A program made the position numbers and the translations under genes. The notes beneath the pieces are model-generated. The model had not been told where the DNA came from, searched no databases, and saw only the letters and a list, made by a program, of their open reading frames with translations. A stretch of 52,767 bases of DNA from Mastigamoeba balamuthi (Eukaryota > Evosea > Mastigamoebida > Mastigamoebidae). The stretch lies in contig CACRSC010000047.1 in NCBI GenBank assembly GCA_902651635.1, positions 1 to 52,767 of the forward strand, written 5' to 3'. How positions within the stretch are numbered: position 1 is the stretch's first letter; each line of letters opens with the position of its first letter. This document shows positions 9,827-20,344 of the stretch, in pieces.

Positions 9827-11333
9827 TCACTGTGACTTGAATACGCTCTGCACTGCTGATGCTGCGTCGCCCGACAAGTCGTGAGTGATGTTGGTCGCAT
9901 CGTTCGGGTGCTCGATGTTGTTCTGCGCTGCCCTGATGACTGCAGCGGCGTCCTTGGCCACAGCGCTGCTGTCACCCGACAGAGCGATCCCCCTCAGCTT
10001 CTCGATGCACTCCACCCACTCGCAGCTGTAGAACGACTGCATGGCGCTGTCGTACGCCCTCATGGCGAGCAGCTCGTCCTCGCGGACGTTGCCCCTCGTC
10101 CCGGCGATCGTGGAGACCAGCATCGGCAGGTCGGGGCCCCGCAGCTTGATGCACCCCGCCGTCCTCACCACCAGATTGCTCCCGCCCTCCTGCGTGCACG
10201 CCGCGGCCCACGTGTCGCCGGTCACCAGGATCCCTGTGCCCTCGGGGTCGATGACCTTGGCAGCGCTCTGCAGGCGCGCGGCGATGCAGACGGTGTCCCC
10301 AATGGCGGTGAAGTTGGTCAGCGTCCCGAACGCCCCGACGTCCCCGATCAGGGCCTCTCCAGCCGCGACCCCGATGCGCACGCGGGGCCTGGGGAAGCTC
10401 CTGTACAGACCCAGCTCGTCCCACGAGCGACCCAGCTCGGCGACGGCGTCGCGCATCCTGAGGGCGGCGGCGCAGGCGTGGGCTTGGTGGTCCTTGCACT
10501 CGTAGGGGGCGTTGAAGATGGCCATGACCTCGTCGCCCATCAGCTTGTCGATGTAGCCGCCGTGGCGCTTGGCCACGTTGGCCAGCGTCGTCAGGATCTC
10601 GTTTAGCATGCGCCCGAACTCGCCCATGGTCCCCTCGCGCTTGCTGCGGTCTATCATGGCCGTCGAGCCCTGTATGTCGCAGAAGAGCGCCGTGATGACC
10701 TTGGGCGCCAGCGGCATCTCCACGACCCTGTTCTGGATCACCCACGAGCACAGGTCCATGCTCACGTAGCGCCCCACCGCGTAGAGCGACTCGGCCATCT
10801 TGCTCGCCGACTTGAGCAGCTCGCTGACCTCGAACAGCAGCACAGTGCCTCCGAACCGCGACAGACTTCCTTTACGCTCCAGCGTGCGCCCCTTGTCAGG
10901 GCTGTCTGCGAAGGCGGCCTCCGGGGAGGTCTCCAGCGCTGTGTCGCCTGCTCCATGGCGGGACGGCACACAGTGGCCAGAGACGTAGGCGAGGTCCTCC
11001 ATGTTGAGGCCCGAGAGGCGCGAAATGGTCTTGGAGGTCCGCATCAGGGGGCGCGAGACGAGCGCGACGCCGGCGACGATCGCGACCACCAGCGAGAACA
11101 CGAAGAGGACAACGGTGATGACGATCGTGACGAGGATGCCCCTGCTGATGGCGCCCCAGTAGTCGTCGACGGGGACCGCCACGACGTAGTACATGGGCGC
11201 GAACCCCCCTCTTCTGGACCTCGTGACGTCCTTGGGGTTGTATGTGGAGCCGTCTGGACCTGACCAGTATGCCCTCGTCTTCTCCAAGTACGAAGTTGAC
11301 GTGCTCAAGGCCTCGGGGATCAACAAGACGAAC
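9827..11333 (-). CDS. Membrane class III adenylate/guanylate cyclase, 5' end unresolved
   Basis: The coding frame ends at TGA 9827-9829. In order, it shows the end of an extracellular Cache-like domain (WSGPDGSTYNPKDV, YYVVAVPVDDYWG), a membrane helix (GILVTIVITVVLFVFSLVVA), a short HAMP-like linker (RPLMRTSKTISRLSG) and a class III cyclase domain. Metal-binding Asp residues are in ALFCDIQGST and KLMGDEVMAIF. The Lys before MGDE and the IGDT motif suit ATP. In the transition-state box the usual Asn is Cys (IGDTVCIAARL) while Arg is kept. The frame stays open to 11557, but sequence upstream of about 11333 no longer looks like Cache; an acceptor AG (11335-11334) fits an exon start at 11333. The rest of the ectodomain may lie in upstream exons or have been displaced by the gene at 11384. 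It would make cAMP in response to an external ligand. Confidence 0.8.
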
Positions 11334-11383
11334 CTGTGCGGCCTCCTCGATTTCCCCAAAACACTGCCCGTGGGTGTTGTTAA

Positions 11384-12229
11384 TGCTGGGCATGCATTGG
11401 CTCTCCTGACGGGCCAGGTGCTTTCTATGCGCCTGACCATGTGCGAAAGACTCTCGGATGTGCCATGCCTCAACAGAGCGACTCTGGTTGCAAGCTCACC
11501 TGTGCACTCACAGGTGGGGGGCATGTTTCGACTGGCATCTGTGGCATCGTTTGTCAAGGGACTCCTGGAAAGCCGGTCATGTGTGTGGGCCCCAATGGCC
11601 TCGAAACAGAGAAGAGCTTCGACCCACAGGACTGGCAGGCATTTGTTGAGTATCTCTTCCGCAACTTCTACAACACTGTGGCGCTTCCCATGGACAACAA
11701 CTCTGCTGGACCAGATCTGCTCCTGCCAGTAGGTGATGCGGTTGGGAACCCGTTATGCTTGCTTCTTTTTGTGTTAAAGGGCACGCAGATCGAGGGCCAA
11801 CCCGATTGGTCTGAGATAAGTGAAGAGGTTAGCCTGTGCCTGCAAAGACCTCGCAACTGTGGTGTACAGCTGCCCCTAGTGCTTTTCTTCATCTCAACCA
11901 ATCTGTACTCTGGAGTGGCCGAATCACTGAGGGGTGATGGCATCCTCGTTCTCGGAAATGGTTCGTGGCAACAGGTGAGCACTGACAGGATGGTCTCCCT
12001 GGCCAAGGGTAAAACAACTAGAGATGCCGTGGTGGTGGTGCCACAAGGGTGCCAGCTCGTCATTATTGGCAAGCAGGCACTTCACTCCTTCTATGGCACA
12101 GATGTTCTCGAATCACTGGTTAGCTGCTTCAGCAAGGATCTCAGGGTGGCAACAGAGAGGCTACACGTTCTGCTGGACCTCCACCAAAGAATGTTCATGG
12201 TTTTCAACCCAAGAGGTGTCATCATATGA
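11384..12229 (+). CDS. Partial gene with PD-(D/E)XK nuclease-like core, related to the inverted-repeat genes
   Basis: The frame is open from 11384 (stop TAA at 11381-11383) to TGA at 12227-12229. The first in-frame ATG is at 11465, but similarity-like sequence begins upstream, so a 5' exon is probably missing. The core WQAFVEYLF, then DNNSAGPDLLLP, then LLLFVLKGTQ places a Glu, an Asp and a Lys as in restriction-endonuclease-like folds. It aligns with the segment WFFEQM, SHSADALAYV, LFVQLQVKEG in the genes of the inverted repeat at 14866-19462. After the core, both share a hydrophobic strand (PLVLFFIST / AVLVVFSRS) and a G-rich stretch. The layout resembles the nuclease part of Crinkler/RHS-type proteins; this is inference and the catalytic E/Q before Lys is replaced here. 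Codon use is less GC-rich than in neighbouring genes. Confidence 0.45.
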   Translation, partial: CWACIGSPDGPGAFYAPDHVRKTLGCAMPQQSDSGCKLTCALTGGGHVSTGICGIVCQGTPGKPVMCVGPNGLETEKSFDPQDWQAFVEYLFRNFYNTVALPMDNNSAGPDLLLPVGDAVGNPLCLLLFVLKGTQIEGQPDWSEISEEVSLCLQRPRNCGVQLPLVLFFISTNLYSGVAESLRGDGILVLGNGSWQQVSTDRMVSLAKGKTTRDAVVVVPQGCQLVIIGKQALHSFYGTDVLESLVSCFSKDLRVATERLHVLLDLHQRMFMVFNPRGVII

Positions 12230-13156
12230 ATATTCAAGGAAACTAATGTGAATAAAATAGCCTTAACCAAGAAGAGGTCTAGCAATGGTCTTAGCCAGAT
12301 GTGTGTTATTCAGAAAGCTAAGCTCCCCAGAGGTGTGTGAACACCTGTCCAAGAAGACATGCCAACACCTATTCTATTACAGTTTCCAGAATCAGTTGTG
12401 TACAATTTATTCTCGGATCTCACTCTACCTAAAAGAGGCTCTTACAAAGGAGAACACTTGACTCCACACCAATTGCTCTGTTACAATTCTTCCCTTCAGA
12501 AATTAACACCATCTGCCCATATTACTGTTTTAATTCTGAATATTAATTTTTCTTGTATGCAGGAAAGACTGGAATCAGCAGTGCCACAGATCACCACCAG
12601 GAGCATAACAAGAAGAAAATGAAGGCAGAAAGATGAAGATGGCAAAGCCCATGCCTCAGAGAACCCTGAAGAACAGTCTGAGAGATAGAAGAGGTTCATT
12701 CTTGTGAACAGTTAAATAGATAAATTCTGTGAAACCTGTGTACAACCTTCATAAATCATTACTACATGACAAATATAGCATTGCCACAACCTTCGAGAAC
12801 ATTTCCCTTTACATTTCTCATATCAATAATGAATGAGAAATTGACCAATCTTCAAAGTTATAATTCGAGTGGGAAAAGTGGGAGAAAGAAAGAAAATGTG
12901 CACCTACCAGCAGCTTAGTCACCTGAAACAAAACATGGCCCACATTGTATTTCTTTAAATCGGACATACAAGTTACTTGGATACCAATAGTCCTGTCTCT
13001 TTTTTTGTTCTTCTCTCACGTGAAAAATAACGGTTTTATTTCTTCTTTGTTTCTCTTTTTTGTTGTGTAGAGAAATATCGAGATATTTAGCTGCGGGGTC
13101 CGCCTGTTTCGGCTTCTTCGACTTCTGCTCTGCGTCGCCCACTTCGCACCCCCGCA
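12230..13156. other. AT-rich spacer with the LIM gene promoter
   Basis: This is clearly lower in GC than either neighbour, with no gene supported. The last 150 bp before the LIM start codon contain T-rich runs and the palindromic stretch AATATCGAGATATT at about 13072-13085, possibly part of the promoter. Confidence 0.5.
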
Positions 13157-13579
13157 ATGTCCGACCTGCCCGCGCCCCCCAGCGTCGCCCAGTGCCCCCC
13201 GCCCAGCCCCCCGGCCCCCCTCTGCGCCCCGGGCCCCGTCGCTGCCCCCAGCGCCCTCGCACGCCCCCCGTCGCCCCCGTCGACGGGCGAATCGCCCGTC
13301 GACGACCGCAGCGCGACGCCCCCGCGCCCCCGCTGCTGGCGGTGCTCGCGGGACATCACCGGGCGGAGCGTGGAGGCGCTGGGGCGGCGGTACCACGAGC
13401 ACTGCTTCGTGTGCCGGACGTGCGGCAACCGCGTGGGCCCCCGCGACTTCCTCGCCGTCGACGGCGACCTCTTCTGCCCCGCCCACGGCCGCTCGGCCCA
13501 CGCCGCCCACAGGCGCTCCGTCTCCTGCGCCTCGGCCCTCCTCCAGGTCCCCCGCGTGCCCCCCTCGTCGTCGCCGTCG

Positions 13580-13616
<37 letters not shown>

Positions 13617-14275
13617 CGGCGCTGTTGACGGGCGGAGCGTCGGACCCCCAAGGCGACCGCGCGACGTCGCCCGCGTTCCACGCGCCTGCGGGCGCTGCCG
13701 ACGAGCAGCCGAGGGCCGTCGACGATGGTGACGTCACGCGCAGTGCCGGCGACGGCGAGGGGGCCGCGCGGCAGCCGCAGTGCAACGACAACTGCAAACC
13801 AGAGCCCTGCGCATCTGTCGCTGTCGACGACGGGCAGCGGGAGGCCGTCGACGCCGACGCCGACGCCGCGCAGCACACGCAGCAGCAGCAGCAGCAGCAG
13901 CAGTGGCAGCGCAGCAACGACGGCGAGGACAACGCGGCGAGCGGGCAGAGGAGGAGGAAGAAGGGGCCGAGCATTGTGATCCCCATCATCGGCAGGTCGC
14001 CCCCGCAGGGCCTCAACGCGCTGGCGCCCATCGCGACGGGCCAGGACCCCTTCGAGACGCTGCGGCTGCTGCGGGAGCGCGTCGCAGAGCTCGAGAGGCT
14101 CGTCAGGGCCGCGGACGACGCGCACGCGGCGCTGCAGCGGGAGCTCGACGAGGAGCGGCGCAGGGCCCGCGCGTCGGGCGACGCCACGTGGCGCCTCAAG
14201 GTCGCCGTCGGCGGCCTGGCGAGCGCCCTCGTCGCGGTGGGCGCTGTGCACCTCGCGTTCCTCTGGCGCCGCTGA
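13157..14275 (+). CDS. LIM-domain protein with coiled coil and C-terminal membrane tail
   Basis: An intronless 372-residue protein. Residues 1-57 are rich in Pro and Ala. One complete LIM zinc finger follows at about residues 59-110: CWRC, then HEHCFVCRTC, then FCPAH, giving the C2-H-C / C2-C-H ligand set. A long low-complexity region has a Ser run (codon TCG repeats, about 13569-13617) and a Gln run (about 13880-13905). A basic patch RRRKKG precedes a heptad-like coiled coil (LRLLRERVAELERLVRAADD). The C-terminus is a hydrophobic helix (VAVGGLASALVAVGAVHLAF) followed only by LWRR, typical of a tail-anchored protein. LIM domains mediate protein contacts, often with actin regulators. A LIM protein held to a membrane by its tail is unusual. 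Confidence 0.85.
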
Positions 14276-14865
14276 TTCTGCGTGTGCCGAGTCAGTTGAC
14301 TCCGCGCCCTCTTCCGAGGTATTTAACTGGGCTGTGCCATCAGGCCTTCTGTGGCCATTCTCAGGCGGCCCAGGCAGCGGCCCGGTGGCTGCACTTCTCG
14401 GGTCTGGCCTCTTTAGTAAAGAGTCCAACACTGTCAAAGCAACAAGGACTATTTTTTTTAAAGCTGGGGTGGGGTCTTTGACCATTTCTTTCACCCGCAA
14501 GCCATAATAGGGCAAGTCTCATTCACCGCGTGCACAGCAACGCTAGCTGGTCAGTCGACGTCGGCTTTCCCGTCAGCGACAGGAGCTTGGGGCATTGGTG
14601 GCCAACGTTCCTTCTTCCTTCTTCCTCTTTGCATACTTCAGTCACTGCATTGATGGTCTGGTGTGCAGCACGTGCCTTCTTCATACCAGTCGAAACTACT
14701 CCGTCAAGGTTCTACAGAATGCCGCAGATGCTCTTCCATGAAGGCCGTGCAGTGAACAAGCACTGCATCATCACTGCCAGTTTGGAGAGCTTCTTGGTCA
14801 TCACCAGAGTTTTCCTGCAAGAAAAACTGAGAAGCCACGCTGCTTTGGAAGAAAACAAAGGGTTC
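14276..14865. other. Spacer between the LIM gene and the inverted repeat
   Basis: No gene is supported. It has T- and TTC-rich patches (for example around 14610-14630). Open frames here are not protein-like. Confidence 0.5.
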
Positions 14866-14874
14866 CCAGTTCGT

Positions 14875-17329
14875 TTATTTTGGGCACAGGGCAGCCTGCT
14901 CCAGCAACGACCCTGCCATCGCCAGTGGAATCCCAATGCTCAGGAGGTCCTGCTTGCTCTGCTTGGCCAGGGTACCGACTTTTATCAGCATGTTAGCCTT
15001 AAGCTTCGTGAACGAATCCTCAACCATGTCGGGCTCCGCCTCGGGGAAAAACTGACAGTAAAGTGAGCTGGGGGGGGGTTTGTGTCCTCACCTTCTGCCT
15101 AACCTCCTGGAACCACTCGCGAGTTATCTTGATATGCGGGTTCGCGAACAGCGGGTCAACCGAGCAGACAGGAGCTTCTGTATCATCCACCTCTACTATA
15201 GAAAGGGGAATAAGACCTTTCACCCACGAAGGGGCTCGTTTCGGAACTCACTTCGTGCGCGCTTGACCGGACGATGTGCTGTGGCGCCCTCGAGTGCCCG
15301 CTCCACCACTGGGCAGGAGAGGAGACCCAGGAGATCGACATTGTCGCGGCCACCAGCTGCGATTTTGGAGATATCCGAGAACATCTGCGGTCCCAGGAAG
15401 TCCTTGTAGCTCTCGGGGTGCAGCACTACGACCTCCAGGTTTCTCTCTATCTCGAAGGATGACACCTGCTGCTTGCCTCCCTTGAAAGCATATCAGTGAC
15501 AGGATATCGTTGGCGTGCACCTCTGCCTTGTGCTGCAGATCGTTGTCCAGCTTCTGGACTATAGCCCTCGCCGCGTCGTCCCTCAGTCTGTACTGAGCCT
15601 CGCGAAAGGTGATCGTGTTCTTCGATTTGTCCTGTCCCCTGCCGTGCCACTGCAGGCGTGAAAAGATGTTAAAGAATAAACGTTTACAACTTCAGACATG
15701 CCTTCCCTGCGGGCGTGATAACCGTGAGGCCTCCCTCGGAGACTTGGACGAGCTCTTCGCGGCTCGAGTGGTAAAAGTACTCTCCGGGGCTCAGAACCAG
15801 ACGGCCGCCGTTTTGGCTCAGGGCTTTGAGGTTGACGCCCATCGACCGGGAGAAAACCACCAAGACGGCGGAGGCGCCGGAATACGTCTTTTTGAGCTCG
15901 TCCTCGAGCGTCCTCAGAGTGAACTCCTGTTCTCCTTCTTTCACCTGCAATTGAATTGCCAGCCAATCAGAGGAAGTTGAGAAAAAGAGAGAAGTTACCT
16001 GCAGCTGCACGAAGAGGTTCGGGCCACCTATGCGAACATAGGCGAGGGCATCAGCACTGTGGGACTCGTCGTGGAACACGTAGTAACCCTCCTCCATTTG
16101 CTCGAAGAACCAGCCAATGTCCCTGCAAGACGATCCAGAGAGATGTAAGGAAACTGAGCTCGCCGTAGGGCATACGCACTCGGATTTGAAAGTGGGCAAC
16201 GAGAGGAGCTCCTCGGCCAGCTCAGGTCCGCTAGCCCTCCCAGCAAAGCGCTCCTTCCCGTACTGCGACTTCTCTTGGAACTTGGGGCACACCCGGCCGA
16301 TAGGGGACGTGGGCACGCTGCGGTCAGCCGCCTTCGTATCGTTCATGCAGGGCAGCGCAGCGCCCCACGTCGCCTTCTGGCACGTGATGCACTTGAACAG
16401 AATGGTGCTCACAACAACCCTCTCTGCGAGCTTGGCCGCGCTGACGCATTGAGCCACCGGCGCCATCAGCGCCATCCTGATATCGAGCTTCTGCCTCGAG
16501 AGCAGAAAGCGCTTTTGGAAACCCGACATGACCACAACGTACTGGCGGTCCCCAGACGGTTCCGAGTGGTCAAGTGCCACCGTGACTGGCAACCGACGCA
16601 ACAGTTTTGCGATGGACTCAGTCTTCTCTCGTGACCCCAGGACAGGGACCTGAGAAGAAGTTAGTGTGCGCTGCGCCGTGCGAGAACGCGAACCGCGTCG
16701 TCGAGAAGGAAAGCCTTCTGAGTGATCGCCAGGAAGAAGACGGCCGAAAGACCAGGCAACGTGTTCAGCGAGGGTATCTCGAAGTACGAGTCCTTCCCTT
16801 TCATGCGGCAGAGCGCCTCGAAGCAACTATCGAACAGGAAGGCGAAGTCTCTGCTGGAGTGCTCTTTCCACGACCAATACACCCCAAGGACCACCTGGAC
16901 GGGGAAAATGAGATATGGTGCGCGAGTCTCAAATGATGGGGAGGTGGGGCGGGGACCTGAAACACGAGAAGTGCGATCCCCCCAGAAGCCTCGTGGAGCA
17001 TCTTCGAGAAGGACACGAGAGCGGTTTTGTCCGCAACAATTTCGCCGAAATGATCAAACGTGGGGCACTTGCCCTCCACGAGCTGCGTGACGATGTACTC
17101 GACCTCCACCGGCGAGTGCGAGCGCAGCAGGACCCAATTGAGCCTCGCAGACGAGGTCGCCGAGAGGTGGAGTTGGCCGAGCTGTCTGCCAGCCAGGAGG
17201 AACCCGAAGAAGGGCAGATCGTCCCTGTGCTCGGCGGTGGGGTAAACAGAGTGGTACATGTACTGTATCTGGTTGCAGATCTTGTCGAGGAGCTCGGCCA
17301 GCCCGGCCTCGTTGTCCCCGTGTATGTCG
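14875..17329 (-). pseudogene. Inverted-repeat gene, left copy (nuclease-like family), 5' partial, likely broken
   Basis: Exons I place: 17329-16957, 16894-16694, 16649-16180, 16122-15999, 15944 to about 15690, then three more ending at a TAA at 14875-14877. Introns are 44-62 nt. The N-terminus is cut at the N. The middle has WFFEQM, HDESHSADALAYVR and LFVQLQVKEG, a plausible E-D-QxK nuclease core as in PD-(D/E)XK folds, followed by a hydrophobic strand AVLVVFSRSM. The C-terminal exons (FFPEAEPDMVEDSFTKLK and onward) are intact. Damage: compared with the right copy one G is missing at the donor after KACLK (near 15699), so the only nearby GT donor shifts frame, and the frame also breaks near 15490. 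Function unknown; the family also occurs at 11384-12229. Confidence 0.6.
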
Positions 17330-17330
17330 N
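17330..17330. other. Ambiguous base / possible scaffold join
   Basis: The only N in the window sits exactly at the axis of the inverted repeat, where the two copies would begin. It probably hides unresolved sequence including both N-termini and the promoter(s). Confidence 0.8.
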
Positions 17331-19440
17331 GCGCTCGCCGAGCTCCTCGACAAGATCTGCAACCAGATGCAGTACATGTACCGCGCTGTTTACCCCACCG
17401 CCGAGCACAGGGACGCTCTGCCCTTCTTTGGGTTCCTCCTGGCTGGCAGACAGCTCGGCCAACTCCACCTCTCGGCGACCTCGTCTGAAAGGCTCAATTG
17501 GGTCCTGCTGGGAAGGACTCGTACTTCGAGATACCCTCGCTGAACGCGTTGCCGGGTCTTTCGGCCGTCTTCTTCCTGGCGATCACCCAGAAGCCTTTCC
17601 TTCTCGACGACACGGTTCGCGTTCTCGTACGGCGCAGCGCACACTAACCTCTTCTCAGGCCCCTGTCCTGGGGTCACGAGAGAAGACCGAGTCCATCGTA
17701 AAACTGCTGCGTCGGTTGCCAGTCACGGTGGCACTTGACCGCTCGGAACCGTCTGGGGACCGCCAGTACGTTGTGGTCATGTCGGGTTTCCAGAAGCGGT
17801 TTCTGCTCTCGAGGCAGAAGCTCGATATCAGGATGGCGCTGATGGCGCCGGTGGCTCAATGCGTCAGTCCGGCAAAGCTCGCAGAGAGGGTCGCTGTGAG
17901 CGCCATTCTATTCAAGTGCATCACGTGCCCGAGGGCGACGTGGGGCGCTGCCCTGCCGTGCATGAACGATACGAAGGCGGCTGACCGCAGCGTGCCCACG
18001 TCCCCTGTGGGCCGGGTAAGCCCCACGTTCCAAGAGAAGTCGTTGTACGGGAAGGACCGCTTTGCTGGAAGGGCTAGTGGACCTGAGCTGGCCGAGGAGC
18101 TCCTCTCGTTGCCAACTTTCAAATCCGAGTGCGTATACCCTCCGCGAGCTCAGCTTCCTTACAGCTCTCTGAATCGTCTTGCAGGGACATTGTCTGGTTC
18201 TTTGAGCAAATGGAGGAGGGTTACTACGTGTTCCACGACGAGCCCCACAGTGCTGATGCCCTCGCCTATGTTCGCTCAGATGGCCCGAACCTCTTCGTAC
18301 AGCTGCAGGTAAATTCTTTCTTTTCTGAACCTCCTCCGATTGGATGGCAATTCAATTGCAGGTCAAAGAAGGAAAACAAGAGTTAACTCTGAGAACCCTC
18401 GAGGACGAGCTAAAGAAGGCGTATTCCGGCGCCTCCACTGTCTTGGTGGCCTTCTCCCGGTCGATGGGCGCCAACCTCAGAGCCCTGAGCCAAAACGGTG
18501 GCCATCTGGTTCTGAGACCCGGAGAGTACTTTTATCACTCGAGCCGCGAAGAGCTCGTCCAAGTCTCTCAGAGAGGACTCTCGGTGTACACGCCCGCAGG
18601 GAAGGCATGTCTTAAGGTTGTCAACGTTCAATCTTAAACCTCTCTTCGCCGTTACAGTGGCATGGCAGGGTACAGGTCAAATCGAAGAACACGATCTCCT
18701 TTCGCGGGGCTGAGTACATACTGAGGGACGACGTGGCGAGGGCTGTCGTACAGAAGCTGGACAACAATCTGCAGCACAAGGAAGAGGTGCACGCCAAAGA
18801 TATCCTGTCACGTATATGCTGAAGGAAGGCAAGCAGCAGGTGTCATCCTTCGAGATAGAGAGAAACCTGGAGGTCGTAGTGCTCCATCCCGAAAGCTACA
18901 AGGACTTCCTGGGACCACAAGTGTTCTCGGACATCTCGAAAATCGCAGCTGGTGGCCGCGACAATGTAGATCTCCTTGGTCTCCTCTCCTGTCCAGTTGT
19001 GGAGCGGGCACTGGAGGGCGCCACAGCACATCGCTCGGTCAAGCGTGCACGAAGTGAGTTTCGAAACGAGCCTCCGTGGGTGAAAGGTCTCAGGATTCCC
19101 CTTTATAGCAGAGATGGATGATACAGAAGCTCAAGTCTGTTCTGTTGACCCGCTCTTCGCGAACCTGCAGATCAAGATAACTCGTGAGTGGTTCCAGGAG
19201 GTTGCACAAAAGGTCAGGACACTTCAACCACCACTCCCCCCCCCAAGCTCACTGTGCTGTCAGTTTTTCCCCGAGGCGGAGCCCGACATGGTTGAGGATT
19301 CGTTCACTAAGCTCAAGGGAAACATGGTGTTAAAAGTCGGAACCCTGGCCAAGCAGAGCAAGCAAGACCTCCTGGGCATAGGGATTCCACTGGCGATGGC
19401 AGGGTCATTGCTGGAGCAGGCCGCTCTGTGCCCTAAATAA
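17331..19440 (+). pseudogene. Inverted-repeat gene, right copy (nuclease-like family), internal deletion
   Basis: Same gene as the left arm, read on the plus strand, ending at TAA 19438-19440. After RLNWVLL the sequence jumps to the DSYFEIPSLN segment: about 324 bp including one intron are missing, which shifts the frame by one base. Downstream exons are otherwise well kept: SREKTESIVKLLRRLPV, CITCPRATWGAALPCMND, the core WFFEQM / SADALAYVR / LFVQLQVKEG, and the last exon FFPEAEPDMVEDSF. The donor after KACLK is intact here (AAG|GTTGTC), unlike in the left copy. A second frame break lies near 18815. Together the copies show what an intact member would contain, but neither is intact as read. 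Confidence 0.6.
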
Positions 19441-19471
19441 TTGAACTTGGAATCCTTATTCTATGCCAAGT

Positions 19472-19835
19472 CAACGCCCCGCCCTTAATTTGCTTCTAAT
19501 ATGCCCTCATATTTGTCACCACATTGCCACCTCTTCAGTTTTGAAACAGCATAACACACTGCAGGATCAACCATGCCACGCACTGGGTTTTCTGAGGGAA
19601 ACAAAACGTCCAATCAAATTTGTGGATATCTTGACCCTCAACGGACCACCACACTTCAGGGGTAATATTTTGCCATCATATTTATAATAGCAAATTTGAT
19701 TGGACGTTTTGTGTCCCTCAGAAAACCCGGTGCGCGGCACGGCCGAGCCTGCAGTTGTGCTGTTTCAAAACTGAAGAGGTGGCAAATGTGGTGGCAAATT
19801 CGAGGGCAAATATAGAGAAAATTGAAGGCGCGTTG
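19472..19835. mobile_element. Foldback / MITE-like element
   Basis: Two arms of about 150 bp (19472-19621 and 19687-19835) are imperfect inverted repeats around a 65 bp loop. Matching blocks include GCCACCTCTTCAGTTTTGAA, GGGTTTTCTGAGGGA and AAAACGTCCAATCAAATTTG, each present in both orientations. There is no coding capacity, as in non-autonomous MITE or foldback elements. No clear target-site duplication was found. It sits 32 bp after the stop codon of the right inverted-repeat gene. Confidence 0.85.
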
Positions 19836-20344
19836 TAGTTGTGTGTGGGAGGACGAGGTGAACTATTCACTTGGTACAGTGATCTCGGTGGTTAACCTCT
19901 TTAGGAGCACGTCGCTGTTAAAGAAAAAGAGTGCACTCTATCCAGTAGCGCTGAAGAACAAAAACTACTGCATTCAGTATAACGGCAAATTCACTGTACA
20001 ACTGAATAGAGGTTTACCGTTACCCATTGAACGAGTTTTTTCTAGTTGTAGCACAAAAGACTGGCAATAGACGACATTGATTTATGTTGCCGAAGTCGGG
20101 ATCAAGTTGGATTTCTCATTGGCACACTCAGGGGGTACATCGCCGAGAACTTCATTGCAACGATGGCACTACAAAGGCCTTCTAGTATTCAACACCCCTG
20201 AAAACGAAACCAGTTTTATCTACCCTCAATTGGATGAAGATACAGTATTCCCGGTTCATCGCCAGTAAGATTTGCATCACCAACCGTTTGTGAATCTGGG
20301 CCTCATTTTTCTTAACGGTTTTATCTGGGCTCACCACACTTCGC
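19836..20344. other. Spacer upstream of the secreted trefoil gene
   Basis: Lower-GC sequence with two short plus-strand frames (about 19822-20070 and 20077-20268). They are adjacent and lysine- or serine-rich but carry no domain; I do not call them genes. The start codon of the next gene at 20345 follows ACACTTCGC. Confidence 0.4.

Larger units (their letters stand above)
14866..19462. repeat. 4.6 kb inverted repeat with a single N at the centre
   Basis: The left arm (about 14866-17329) and the right arm (17331 to about 19462) are reverse complements apart from scattered substitutions and small indels. The right arm lacks about 324 bp corresponding to left-arm 16798-17121. The centre is one N at 17330. 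Immediately around it the left arm extends about 27 bp further than the right. Each arm holds one copy of the same multi-exon gene, so the copies are divergent, with N-termini missing at the centre. The arms have diverged at several percent, so they are two copies rather than one sequence read twice; the N suggests a scaffold join or a masked base. Confidence 0.9.

Noticed and set aside
11334-11557. N-terminal extension of the cyclase to 11557
   Set aside because: The extension overlaps the better-supported opposite gene and loses Cache character; an acceptor fits at 11334.
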